Assembly (NCBI GenBank): GCA_034436335.1 | Contig: DAOTVO010000006.1 | Coordinates: 1-38,308 of the forward strand | Length of the DNA stretch: 38,308 bases | Direction of reading: 5' to 3' | Source: UBA877 sp034436335 | Lineage (GTDB): Bacteria > Chloroflexota > Anaerolineae > Anaerolineales > Villigracilaceae | Shown: piece after piece, positions 7,259-15,649 of the stretch | How positions within the stretch are numbered: position 1 is the first letter of the stretch | How the letters are laid out: the number at the start of each line of letters is the position of its first letter | The notes under the pieces: generated by a model | Told to the model about the DNA's origin: nothing | What the model saw: only the letters and a program-made list of their open reading frames with translations | The model's database searches: none | Position numbers and translations under genes: made by a program

Positions 7259-8494
7259 ATGCTCCGCTGGATGACCCGAAACTTGCGCACCTGCCTGCTG
7301 GCCTTTGCCCTCGCCGTGGCCGTTTGGGTCACGGCCGTCACCAGTTCCAACCCCGACGAAACCAACACCCTGCCTGCGCCCATCCCCATTGAATTCATCG
7401 GTCAGGAGGCGGGTCTCGTTCAAACCGCTACCCTCCCAACCAGCGTGGAAGTCACCCTGCGCGCCCCCAAATCGGTCTGGGGACAAATTCTCGACGACCC
7501 GGCCTCCATCCGCGCCATTGTGGACATGACCGGTCTTACCGCGGGGATGCATACACTGGAAGTTGCCATCCAGGTCAACGCCCGTCCGGTGCGCGTCCTT
7601 TCCGTCTCGCCGCGGACTGTTGACCTAATCCTCGAACCCCTGGCTTCGCGCACCCTGCCGGTCAATCTGGTCGTAAGCGGCGAACCGGCTCTGGGCTACC
7701 AGGCCGGCGAACCAGTTCTCACGCCTGCCGAGGCCGCCGTCTCCGGGCCGGCATCGCTCGTCGCGCAGGTCACCTCCCTGCGAGCCGACCTAGACCTGAC
7801 CAATACCCGCGAAAACCTGGAAACCAGCCTGCCGCTGGTTGCGTTGGACTCCAACGGCAATCCCCTGAACGGCCTCACCATCTCCCCAAAGACGGTCGGA
7901 GTCAGCGTGCCGGTCATCCACCTGGGCGGCTACCGTGACCTGGCCGTCAAAGTGGTGACGGTGGGCCGTCCGGCGAGCGGTTACCGTTTGACCAGCGTGG
8001 ATGTCTTCCCGCCTATCGTAACCATCTATTCCGGCAACACAGCGCTGATTGAGTCCCTGCCCGGCTACGTGGAAACCCTGCCGCTCAGCCTGAACAGCGC
8101 CAGCCAGGATATTGAAACCTACCTTGAACTTGTCCTTCCGCCGGATGTCACCCTATTGGGCGAAACCAGCGTTCTGGTACAGGTGGGCATCGCCCCCATC
8201 GAGGGCAGTTCCACCATCTCAAACCGGCCGGTAGAAGTGACCGGCCTCGGCCCAGGCCTGAAAGCGCAAATCTCGCCTGCCCTCGTGGATGTCATCCTTT
8301 CCGGTCCCCTGCCGCTGCTCGAAACCCTGCGCGCCACCGACATCCGAGTCAGCATTGATCTGAACGGACGCGGCGCCGGCTCCTACCAGTTGACGCCAAA
8401 CGTGACGATACTCGTCCAAGGCCTAAGCGTCGAATCGATCCTGCCCGGGACGGTGCAGGTCGTCATCAGCGCCGCCGGCACACCCAAACCATGA
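7259..8494 (+). CDS. YbbR-domain protein, CdaR-like regulator of diadenylate cyclase
   Basis: A 411-residue protein with one N-terminal transmembrane helix (about 11-28, CLLAFALAVAVWVTAV) and then about four YbbR-type beta repeats. Recurring pieces include PTSVEVTLRAPKSVW, RPVRVLSVSPRTVDLILE, PLNGLTISPKTVGVSVPV and ALVDVILSGPLPLLE. In Firmicutes CdaR sits outside the membrane and modulates CdaA; immediate downstream placement predicts the same here. The start is ATG 7259, overlapping nothing but only 1 nt after the cdaA stop, with AAGGA upstream inside cdaA. It ends 7 nt before der. Confidence 0.87.
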   Translation: MLRWMTRNLRTCLLAFALAVAVWVTAVTSSNPDETNTLPAPIPIEFIGQEAGLVQTATLPTSVEVTLRAPKSVWGQILDDPASIRAIVDMTGLTAGMHTLEVAIQVNARPVRVLSVSPRTVDLILEPLASRTLPVNLVVSGEPALGYQAGEPVLTPAEAAVSGPASLVAQVTSLRADLDLTNTRENLETSLPLVALDSNGNPLNGLTISPKTVGVSVPVIHLGGYRDLAVKVVTVGRPASGYRLTSVDVFPPIVTIYSGNTALIESLPGYVETLPLSLNSASQDIETYLELVLPPDVTLLGETSVLVQVGIAPIEGSSTISNRPVEVTGLGPGLKAQISPALVDVILSGPLPLLETLRATDIRVSIDLNGRGAGSYQLTPNVTILVQGLSVESILPGTVQVVISAAGTPKP

Positions 8495-8501
8495 AACTGC
8501 C

Positions 8502-9875
8502 ATGAAACCTGTTGTTGCTCTGGTTGGCCGCCCCAATGTGGGCAAATCTACCCTCTTCAACCGCCTGGCCGGCGAACGCCTCGCCATTGTGGACGATACC
8601 CCCGGCACGACGCGCGACCGTATCTTTGCCGAGGCCGAATGGCTCGGCCGCGCCTTCGACGTGGTGGATACCGGCGGCATTGACCCCACCCACGGCGGGA
8701 AATCTCCCCTCTCGCTCGCTTCGGCGGACTTCATCGCCGAAATCCGCTCCCAGGCGCTGACCGCCGTCCAGGACGCCGACGCCATCCTCTTTCTGACCGA
8801 CGGCACGGCGGGCGTCACCCCGCCCGACCGCGAGGTAGCCGAAATCCTGCGCCGCCATCAAAAAGTGGTCAACGGTCAGCCCTGGCCGCCGATTTTTCTG
8901 GTGGTCAACAAATGCGAAACCGCCGCCCTGCGCAACGCGGCCGCCGAATTCTACGAACTCGGCCTGGGCGAGCCCTTCCCCATTTCGGCCCTGCACGGCA
9001 CCGGCACCGGCGACCTGTTGGACGCGTTGACCGAATCTTTCCCCCTCGCCCCGGAGGAGGACGAAGAAGACGAGTCGGTCAAGATTGCCATCGTCGGCAA
9101 GCCCAATGCCGGAAAATCCAGCCTGCTCAACCGGCTGGTCGGCGAGGAGCGCGCCATCGTCAGCCCCATCCCGGGCACGACCCGCGATGCCGTAGATACC
9201 CGCATCCAAGTGGACGGCCTACCCGTCACCCTGATTGACACCGCCGGCATTCGCCGGCGCGGCAAAATCGAGCCCGGCGTGGAAAAATACAGCGTCCTGC
9301 GTTCCTTCAAGGCCATCGAGCGCGCCGACGTTGTCCTGCTCTTGATAGACGCCCAGGCCGGCATCACCGCCCAGGATACACACATCGCCGGTTTTATCCT
9401 CGAAGCCTGGAAATCCTGCGTGGTGCTGGTCAACAAGTGGGACGCCATCCCCAAAGACACCTACACCATGCAAGAATACACGCAGACGGTGCGCCGGGAA
9501 CTCAACTTCATGGATTACGTCCCCCTGCTCTTCATTTCGGCCAAGACCGGTCAGCGCGTGGACCAGGTGCTGCCCCTGGCGCTGCGCGTCCAGGAGGAGC
9601 GGCTGGCGCGCATCAGCACCTCCATGCTAAACAAAGTCTTGCGCGAAGCCCAAGACGCCCACCCCGCCCCCTCGCACGCCGGACGGCAGTTGAAAATCTA
9701 CTACGGCGCGCAGGTGCGTGTTGACCCGCCCACCTTCATCCTGCACGTCAACGACCCGGAATTGTTTCACTTCTCTTACAAGCGCTACCTGGAAAACAAA
9801 TTCCGCGAAGCCTACGGCTTTCTCGGCACACCCATCAAACTCATCGCCCGCGGACGCAACGAGAAAGACGAGTAG
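8502..9875 (+). CDS. der: Ribosome-assembly double GTPase Der (EngA)
   Basis: A 457-residue protein with two tandem GTPase domains and a C-terminal KH-like domain, needed for 50S ribosome assembly. GD1: GRPNVGKS, DDTPGTTRDR, DTGG and a G4 motif NKCE. GD2: GKPNAGKS, PIPGTTRDAVDT, DTAG and NKWD. The KH-like part runs from about 350 (RISTSMLNKVLREA) to the end (HFSYKRYLENKFREAYGFLGTPI). GD1 is unusual: G4 is NKCE instead of NKxD, and the segment before it (VVNGQPWPPIF) is longer than normal. Its TAG stop lies at the edge of repeat copy R3. It is last in the coaE-cdaA-ybbR operon. Confidence 0.95.
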   Translation: MKPVVALVGRPNVGKSTLFNRLAGERLAIVDDTPGTTRDRIFAEAEWLGRAFDVVDTGGIDPTHGGKSPLSLASADFIAEIRSQALTAVQDADAILFLTDGTAGVTPPDREVAEILRRHQKVVNGQPWPPIFLVVNKCETAALRNAAAEFYELGLGEPFPISALHGTGTGDLLDALTESFPLAPEEDEEDESVKIAIVGKPNAGKSSLLNRLVGEERAIVSPIPGTTRDAVDTRIQVDGLPVTLIDTAGIRRRGKIEPGVEKYSVLRSFKAIERADVVLLLIDAQAGITAQDTHIAGFILEAWKSCVVLVNKWDAIPKDTYTMQEYTQTVRRELNFMDYVPLLFISAKTGQRVDQVLPLALRVQEERLARISTSMLNKVLREAQDAHPAPSHAGRQLKIYYGAQVRVDPPTFILHVNDPELFHFSYKRYLENKFREAYGFLGTPIKLIARGRNEKDE

Positions 9876-10039
9876 GTCGGATTCCCCGGTCTCGGAAATT
9901 ATCCGCAGATGTCGCAGAGGACGCAGAGGGGGAGAAAATCGGCGACATCGTACCCACAGGGTAAATCTGCGCATCTGCGGATAAAGTGAACGTCTTTTGC
10001 TGCGATTGACTATCCCGACCTCATTGGGTAGGCGGTTAC
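9876..10039 (+). repeat. Dispersed MITE-like repeat A, copy R3
   Basis: A copy with a degenerate left end (GTAGGTCGGATTCCCCGG from 9872) and a canonical right end (GGGTAGGCGGTTAC, 10026-10039). Inner motifs ATCCGCAGATGTCGCAGA and GTCTTTTGCTGCGATTGA are present. It fills the whole space between two convergent genes. The TAA stop of the minus-strand gene is the complement of TTA in the right terminal repeat, and the der TAG abuts the left end. Confidence 0.8.
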
Positions 10040-12309
10040 GGCTCCAGGCAGAAGGGGATGGAATCGCTCAAGCCATCCGGAACCTCGGTTTCCCCATTCT
10101 CATCGTAAATTTTGACGTGCTGAATCTCCGCGAATTGCTTGAGATTCTTGACGATGAGGTTGGCGATGGTGTAGGTCGCGCCGCCGGAGTCGCATTCTCC
10201 CGTCAGGCGGACGTGCGCCACCCCGCCCTCGATGCGGAACTCCGAAAAGCCGGTCGCGCCGCTCGCCACCAGCCGCAGACCGGCGGCCTGTTCGGGAGCG
10301 TTCGGCCCGGCAAACAACTGCGTCAGCACCGCCTGCGGCAGCGAAGCCGGCGTAGGAACGACGCGCGACACAGCAACTTCGTACGGTTCAGTCCCCACCG
10401 CATAACGATTCGAGTCCAGGAAATAGACCGTCAGAGTAGTCGTCGCCGAAGTGCCCGGACGGGCAAGGCGTGGCCCCGACCACACCGCCCGGTCGCCGGT
10501 CGGGGAGCCGTTCGCCAGCACGGTCAGGATGAACTTGACGCTCTGCCCGGCCAGGGGAGACAAATCCACATCGAAGCGATAGTACATGCCGTCCAGTTTT
10601 TCGGTGAAAGTCTTCAGCGTCTTCACCGGCCCCGAACCGATCTGGTAATCCAAGCGGAACCTGACGGAGCAGCCGGTTGCGCCATACTCACAGTTGACCA
10701 CCGACTGGAAGCGGTCGCCGCTCTGGACGGTGAAGGCGGGATACACCCCCTGAATGTAACCGTCGGTCACATTTCGCGGGAACGTCAGCAGGCCGGAAGC
10801 GCCGGTTGAGCCGTCCTCCAGTTTCGGCGCGTCAAGTTTCAGCACAAAGCCTTTCGCATCGCCGTTCGTTCCAGGACAGGGCAGCACGCCCGCGCTGCTC
10901 GACCAGACCGCCGAGCAGGCGTTGGCGTAGAAATCATAAGCGGTGGAATACGCGCCGGAGACATTGATATCGGCAAAGATGCCAAGAGTTCCGGTCGGGC
11001 CAAAGCCAAATCTCTTGCCTGAAGAATTGCGCAACATCCAGTAACTGCGATAATGGCCGGGCGCAGTGGGCGCAGTCATGTTGACCGAGACCTCGACCGT
11101 TTGACCGGGAGCGACATTCGAGGTCAGGTTCACCATCGGCGTCGCGCCGAGCAGGTCGCCGGCAGCAAAGACCAGGGCGTAGGAGGTTGTCCAGGTGCAG
11201 GAGCCGTCGTTGCGGATGCGCCAAGTCTTGGTGAAGGGCGTCCCGGCCGTCAGAGTCGAGCCGTCGGGGATGGTCACATCAGCCAGAAACGTAGCTCTAT
11301 CGCAAACAGCGCCCGGCGTCGAGGTTTTGGTGAGCGTCGGGATGGGGCCGCTCCCGGTGCGGACGATGCGCGCCCCGCCCCAGGTGGCCCGGTCGCCGGT
11401 CGGGGAACCGCTGGCGGTGACTGTCAGGATGAATTTCACGTTCTGCCCGGCCAGAGAAGAAAGGGCCACATTAGCGCGGTAGATACTGCCTTCGGTCTTC
11501 TCGCGGAAGAACCACAGCGTCTTGATCGGGCCGGCGCCGATTTGGTAATCGAGCCGGAAGGTCACGTAGCAAGTAGCCACGCCGTAGGCGCACGAAAGCG
11601 TGGCCTGGAAACGGTCGCCGCTCTGGACGGCGAAAGCCGGATAGACGCCGGAGATGAAACCATCGTTCACATTCTGCGGCCCAACCACCAGTCCAGGAAC
11701 CGTATCGTTGAAACCGGTCTCCAGTTTTGGCGCGTCCACTTTGAGAACGTAGCCTTTGGCGTCACCATCCGTCCCCGGACAGGCCAGCGCTCCCGCCCCG
11801 CTTGTCCAGGAGGCCGAGCAGTAATTGGCGACGAAATCATAGGCGCTGGAAGAGGAGCCTGTCACGTTGATTTCAATGAAAAACGCGCTCGTTCCAGTCG
11901 TTCCCACCCCAAACAGGACGCCGCCCGCGTTGCGCAACTTCCAGTAGCCGCGATAGATGCCGGGAGCGCTGGGCGCGGTCATATTGACGGTCACGTCCAC
12001 CGTCTCGCCGGGAGCCACAGTCGAGGGCAGGTTGACCACCGCCGGCGCACCCATCTGCGCCCCGGCGATGAAGACGATGGCATAGGCGGTCGTCCAGGTG
12101 CAGGTGCCAACGTTCTTCAGCCGCCAGGTCTTCGAAATCGCCGCGCCGGGAGCGAATGACGTCCCGTCCGGCACGGTCACATCGGCGATGAACTGCGCCG
12201 CGTCGCAGGAAGCGGCGGCTGCGGCTGTCAGCGCGCCCCCTGACGGCAAGAACTGCATCAACACGGTCAGCAGAACAATCGAAGTGACAACAGTACGTGT
12301 GGATTTCAT
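10036..12309 (-). CDS. Secreted protein with duplicated NBR1-Ig-like modules and a GerMN domain
   Basis: A 757-residue secreted protein. Residues 1 to about 33 are a signal peptide (MKSTRTVVTSIVLLTVLMQ then an Ala-rich site). A module is then duplicated. Each copy has an NBR1-Ig-like domain (SKTWRLKNVGTCTWTTAY, then PGIYRGYWKLRN; second copy TKTWRIRNDGSCTWTTSY, then PGHYRSYWMLRN) followed by a beta-rich domain with PGTDGDAKGYVLK and SGDRFQATL, or PGTNGDAKGFVLK and SGDRFQSVV. The C-terminal 120 residues resemble a GerMN domain (TLTVYFLD, LTQLFAGPNAPEQAAGL, GGVAHVRLTGEC). Start: ATG at 12309 with GGAAGGAG; the longer frame to 12396 lacks this. Probably a cell-surface adhesive or structural protein. 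Confidence 0.82.
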   Translation of the reverse strand: MKSTRTVVTSIVLLTVLMQFLPSGGALTAAAAASCDAAQFIADVTVPDGTSFAPGAAISKTWRLKNVGTCTWTTAYAIVFIAGAQMGAPAVVNLPSTVAPGETVDVTVNMTAPSAPGIYRGYWKLRNAGGVLFGVGTTGTSAFFIEINVTGSSSSAYDFVANYCSASWTSGAGALACPGTDGDAKGYVLKVDAPKLETGFNDTVPGLVVGPQNVNDGFISGVYPAFAVQSGDRFQATLSCAYGVATCYVTFRLDYQIGAGPIKTLWFFREKTEGSIYRANVALSSLAGQNVKFILTVTASGSPTGDRATWGGARIVRTGSGPIPTLTKTSTPGAVCDRATFLADVTIPDGSTLTAGTPFTKTWRIRNDGSCTWTTSYALVFAAGDLLGATPMVNLTSNVAPGQTVEVSVNMTAPTAPGHYRSYWMLRNSSGKRFGFGPTGTLGIFADINVSGAYSTAYDFYANACSAVWSSSAGVLPCPGTNGDAKGFVLKLDAPKLEDGSTGASGLLTFPRNVTDGYIQGVYPAFTVQSGDRFQSVVNCEYGATGCSVRFRLDYQIGSGPVKTLKTFTEKLDGMYYRFDVDLSPLAGQSVKFILTVLANGSPTGDRAVWSGPRLARPGTSATTTLTVYFLDSNRYAVGTEPYEVAVSRVVPTPASLPQAVLTQLFAGPNAPEQAAGLRLVASGATGFSEFRIEGGVAHVRLTGECDSGGATYTIANLIVKNLKQFAEIQHVKIYDENGETEVPDGLSDSIPFCLEP

Positions 12310-12439
12310 GAGAACACTCCTTCCAAAACAGAACCAACAGGACAAACGCCCCGCAAATTCAAGACGATAGAGAGATTCGTTTTGTTCCACATTCATCGTA
12401 TTCCAATTTCGCGTCTGGCGTATCCCCCAAAACGTACAC

Positions 12440-12468
12440 TTGAGTCTGCCTGTTGCCCGTTATACAAT
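12440..12468 (+). promoter_or_regulatory. Promoter-like site upstream of the capA remnant
   Basis: TTGAGT (12440-12445), 17 nt, TACAAT (12463-12468). It may be the old promoter of the decayed gene that follows. Otherwise 12310-12509 shows no gene. Confidence 0.4.
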
Positions 12469-12509
12469 GACCAGAAGAGGCAACGTTCCGCGCGCTTGTT
12501 GACAATTTT

Positions 12510-13049
12510 TTGAGCGCTGGGAAGTCTGCTGCAAACCACTCCCATCCCGCCCCGCGCCTGGACCCTCGACTCTGCCCCCCTCAAACCGGCCATTCTCTCC
12601 CCTGCAACCGCCCCCTCGACCCGCCCGCCTATCTCGCCGACTGGGGCCTCGACCTGCTCTCCCATCGTCTCAATCCACTGGGGCGCGACATACCAGGCCG
12701 CGCCACCGAGCGGGAGGAAGCGCTGGCGCGTCAGTTTGCCGCGGCCGGCGCGGCGCTCCTCTGGAGGCATCATCCGCACGTCCTGCAACGCGCTGAATGG
12801 CTGGATTCACCTGCCGGGAAGACGCTCGTCCTCTACAGCCTCGGCAACGCCCTCTTCGACCAGGGCAGGCTGGCCAACACGCGCCGCTCGGCGCTGGCCT
12901 TGGTCAGGCCGGATATGAATGGTGTGGCCTCCGCAGAAACCCTCCCTTTCGAACCAGACATCCTCCACAGCCGCGTCGTCGAACCGGCTGCGGAGACAAA
13001 GAAAGCAATTTTGAAACAAACGCATCTGGCAAAGCCAAATTTTCCTTGA
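12510..13049 (+). pseudogene. Decayed CapA-like (poly-gamma-glutamate synthesis type) gene
   Basis: The open frame keeps the C-terminal CapA signatures AAAGAALLWRHHPHVLQ and VLYSLGNALFDQ. Intact proteins have a WGxEYxxxP motif just upstream; here SIHWGATYQAAPP appears in a different frame (about 12670-12715), so there is a frameshift near 12715. Further upstream YLADWGLDLLS is the start of a segment that normally continues into an ANNH metal-site motif, but that part is missing, implying an internal deletion near 12660. The metal-binding N-terminal half is also gone. A pseudogene is the best reading. The final codons run up to the cold-shock promoter. Confidence 0.75.
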
Positions 13050-13074
13050 CATCCTCTCCTAACCATGATAACCT
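13046..13074 (+). promoter_or_regulatory. Strong promoter of the cold-shock gene
   Basis: TTGACA (13046-13051), a 17-nt spacer, TAACCT (13069-13074). Transcription would begin near 13081, leaving a leader of about 75 nt before the ATG. Long leaders are typical of cold-shock mRNAs; I did not identify a defined thermosensor fold. Confidence 0.7.
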
Positions 13075-13155
13075 CCTGCGCGTTGCACGCGCCGGGTCTG
13101 CCGGAAAGATGGCGGGCTTACGGCGCAAAAAATTTTAATTGCAGGAGAAAGAAAA

Positions 13156-13368
13156 ATGTCAGAAGAACGTTATGTCGGTACCGTCAAGTGGTTCAACGCC
13201 ACCAAGGGCTACGGCTTCATCGGCCGTGAAGATGGCGAAGATGTCTTCGTCCACTTCTCCGCCATCAAAATGGACGGTTACAAGAAACTGGTCGAGAACC
13301 AGAAAGTGGAGTTCTCCATCGAACAAGGCCCTAAAGGCCTGCAGGCTGCCAACGTCATCCTTTTGTAA
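13156..13368 (+). CDS. Cold-shock domain protein (CspA family)
   Basis: A 70-residue single cold-shock domain, the standard length. RNP1 is KGYGFIGRE and RNP2 is DVFVHFSAI; the opening GTVKWFNATKG is diagnostic. It binds single-stranded RNA/DNA and melts RNA structure as a chaperone. Start is supported by AGGAGA 8-9 nt upstream. It has its own TTGACA promoter, and a weak hairpin (GCTCC/GGAGC, 13394-13408) follows, so it is probably monocistronic and independent of the redox genes downstream. Confidence 0.95.
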   Translation: MSEERYVGTVKWFNATKGYGFIGREDGEDVFVHFSAIKMDGYKKLVENQKVEFSIEQGPKGLQAANVILL

Positions 13369-13427
13369 ACCCACTCGCATCGAACAGAATCAGGCTCCCA
13401 GCCAGGAGCGTGATTTCTTGTTTCCTA

Positions 13428-13456
13428 TTGCGCAAAAAGACTGCTGTGCTTAAGAT
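13428..13456 (+). promoter_or_regulatory. Promoter candidate for the redox cluster
   Basis: TTGCGC (13428-13433), 17 nt, TAAGAT (13451-13456), about 40 nt before the ATG of the [4Fe-4S] protein gene. Moderate match only. Confidence 0.4.
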
Positions 13457-13495
13457 AAAGGCATATTTTTTTTGCTCCCTGCACGACTGAGAAAA

Positions 13496-13762
13496 ATGCC
13501 GAAACGCAGTCCATTCCTCCAGCAAACATCCCGCCAGGAAGTCCTGGCGGCCGGTCACATCGTCCCGGCCGGGGGGCGCTGTATCCAGTGCGGCGTCTGT
13601 TCGTTCAACTGCCCCATCGGCATAGACGTACGCCGCCACGCCTGGACAGGAAAACACGTGGTGGATTCCCATTGCCTGACCTGCGGCGAATGCGTGCGAC
13701 GCTGCCCGCGCGGCGTGTTGCACTTCGAGCAACTCAAAATATTCCAGGAGCGTGCAGGATGA
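13496..13762 (+). CDS. Small 2x[4Fe-4S] ferredoxin-type protein
   Basis: An 88-residue protein with two cluster motifs, CIQCGVCSFNCP and CLTCGECVRRCP, spaced like a heterodisulfide-reductase C/GlpC-type ferredoxin. It lacks a signal peptide and is expected in the cytoplasm or at the inner membrane face as an electron carrier. It overlaps the following FAD oxidoreductase gene by 4 nt (ATGA), so the two proteins probably form a complex. I used the ATG at 13496; a TTG at 13472 would add eight residues. The ribosome-binding signal is weak. Confidence 0.85.
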   Translation: MPKRSPFLQQTSRQEVLAAGHIVPAGGRCIQCGVCSFNCPIGIDVRRHAWTGKHVVDSHCLTCGECVRRCPRGVLHFEQLKIFQERAG

Positions 13763-15066
13763 ACCGCCACATCATCGTCGGGACGGGCGTAGCCGGGATC
13801 AGCGCCGCCGAAGCCATCCGCGCCGCGGACCGGGCGGCTGAGATTACCCTGGTCAGCGAGGATCCTCACGGTTTCTACTCGCGCCCTGGCCTGGCCTATT
13901 ATCTCACCGGCGAACTGCCCGAAAAACAACTGTCCATCTACTCGAAAGAAGACTGGCGCAGGCTCAATGTGCGCTTCGTGCCGGCGCGCGCCACCCGTCT
14001 CCTGCCGCAGGAACACAGACTGGAACTCGGTTCGCTCGGCGCGCTGACCTACGACCGGCTCCTGCTGGCCGTCGGGGCGACCGCCGTGCGGCTGCCCGTC
14101 CCCGGCGCGAACCTGGACGGCGTCCTGTACCTGGATAATTTTGAGGACGCCCGGCAACTGGCGGCGCGGGCGCGGCGTGCCCGCCGCGCCGTGGTGGTGG
14201 GGGGCGGAATCACCTCCCTGGAGATCGTCGAAGGGCTGGCGGCGCACAAAACCCAGGTGCACTACCTGCTGCGCGGCGAGCGCTATTGGCCGTCCGTGTT
14301 GGATGAAGTCGAATCGCGCCTGATTGAAAGCCGCCTGGCCGAGGAGGGCGTTCGCCTACACTTCCAGACCGAACTGGTCGAAGTCGTAGGGCAGCGTGGA
14401 CGGGTGAGCGGCATCCGCACCGAAAAGGGCGAGATGCTCGCCGCCGACCTGCTGGCGGTCGCCATCGGGACGCGGCCGCGCCTCGAACTGGCCCAGTCAG
14501 CAGGTCTGGACACGCAGCGGGGGATTCTGGTGAACGAGTACCTGCAAACCAGCGCGGCGGATGTCTTCGCCGCCGGGGATTGCGCCCAAGTGTTCAATCC
14601 CCTCCGCGGGCAGTGGGTCATGGAGACGCTCTGGAATCCGGCCCGAGCGCAAGGCCGCACTGCTGGTTTGAACATGGCCGGGGCACAGACCCCCTATCGC
14701 CATGCGCCCTCCCTTAACGTCACCCGCCTGGCCGGGTTGACGCTCACCATCATCGGCTCGCTCGGCGGCGGGCGGGATGAGGACCTGCTCACTATCGCCC
14801 GCGGGGAGAGCGAAGCCTGGCGCTTTGAAGCCGATGGCATTACCCTTCATCAAAGCGCCGACGTGAACCGCCTGCGGCTGGTGGTGGGCAAAAATACCCT
14901 GCTTGGGGCGCTGTTGATGGGCGACCAACTGCTCTCCATCCCTTTGCAAGAGCTGATCACCCGTCAGACCGACATCACGCCCATTCGCGAGCAACTCCTG
15001 CGCCCCGATCTCTCCTTGAGTAAAACCTTGCTGGACTTCTGGCAATCCACGTTCCCATCCTCTTGA
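13759..15066 (+). CDS. FAD-dependent NAD(P)H oxidoreductase (rubredoxin/nitrite-reductase type)
   Basis: A 435-residue class I pyridine-nucleotide disulfide oxidoreductase-fold flavoprotein without the redox CxxxxC. The N-terminal FAD loop is IIVGTGVAGISAAEA, the NAD(P)-binding loop is VVVGGGITSLEIVEG, and the second FAD motif is ADVFAAGDCAQ. FYSRPGLAYYLTGELP resembles NADH-rubredoxin reductases and the NirB N-terminal domain. It is predicted to pass electrons between NAD(P)H and the partner ferredoxin (upstream, ATGA overlap) and perhaps the cytochrome b and multihaem cytochrome downstream. A small C-terminal domain follows residue 330. The acceptor is not shown by sequence. Confidence 0.85.
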   Translation: MNRHIIVGTGVAGISAAEAIRAADRAAEITLVSEDPHGFYSRPGLAYYLTGELPEKQLSIYSKEDWRRLNVRFVPARATRLLPQEHRLELGSLGALTYDRLLLAVGATAVRLPVPGANLDGVLYLDNFEDARQLAARARRARRAVVVGGGITSLEIVEGLAAHKTQVHYLLRGERYWPSVLDEVESRLIESRLAEEGVRLHFQTELVEVVGQRGRVSGIRTEKGEMLAADLLAVAIGTRPRLELAQSAGLDTQRGILVNEYLQTSAADVFAAGDCAQVFNPLRGQWVMETLWNPARAQGRTAGLNMAGAQTPYRHAPSLNVTRLAGLTLTIIGSLGGGRDEDLLTIARGESEAWRFEADGITLHQSADVNRLRLVVGKNTLLGALLMGDQLLSIPLQELITRQTDITPIREQLLRPDLSLSKTLLDFWQSTFPSS

Positions 15067-15077
15067 GCGAGGCAAAG

Positions 15078-15640
15078 ATGCGCAAAAATGTCGAACTCTG
15101 GCTGGCTTTCCTGGCAATCCTGGCCATTACGGGCGTTTACATCTTCGTCGTCTGGCAGACGCGCGCCATCCCGGCCGCCGGCGGGCTGTTCGGTCACCTG
15201 ATTGGCTTGCTGGGCTTCATCCTAATGCTGATGACCGAGACGCTCTACTCGCTGCGCAAACGCGCCCGCCTGGCACGCTGGGGTCGCATGGCTGACTGGC
15301 TGCGGTTTCACATCTTCACCGGCATTGTCGGGCCGCGTACATGGTGTTGCTGCACACTTCTTGGAAGTTCAACGGCCTGGCCGGGGCGACCACCGTCCTG
15401 ACCATCCTCATCGTCTTTAGCGGCTTCATCGGGCGATACATTTATACCCGCGTTCCGCGCACGCTGGATGGGGTCGAGATTGCCAGCCCGGGTGGTCAAT
15501 TCCAGGCTGCCGCCCTAACCAGCGCCCGCCGCGCCCTGGCCATTTGGCATGCGATTCACATTCCAATCGGCATGGCGTTGTTTACAGCCGCCTTCATCCA
15601 CATCGGCGCGGCGCTGTATTACGCCACGCTCCTGCGCTAG
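15078..15640 (+). pseudogene. Cytochrome b-like membrane protein gene with a frameshift
   Basis: Two overlapping frames together encode one five-helix membrane protein of about 187 residues. The first (ATG 15078) gives helices WLAFLAILAITGVYIFVVW, FGHLIGLLGFILMLM and RFHIFTGIVGP, and then runs into nonsense (WCCCTLLGSS). The second gives YMVLLHTSWKF, LTILIVFSGFIGRYIY and IWHAIHIPIGMALFTAAFIH. Splicing them at about 15333-15340 (GGGCCG then TACATG) restores GP-YMVLLHTSW, which fits cytochrome b/ferric-reductase-like folds with histidines on several helices as haem b ligands. The shift is +2 or -1. It may be a real mutation or a sequence error; no slippery heptamer is evident. It lies between the flavoprotein and the multihaem cytochrome genes. 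Confidence 0.7.
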
Positions 15641-15649
15641 GAGGTAAGG

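Noticed and set aside
15341..15640. Second half of cytochrome b as a separate small gene starting at ATG 15341
   Set aside because: No ribosome binding site precedes it and the peptide begins in the middle of a membrane helix; the two halves join cleanly into one protein across a frameshift.
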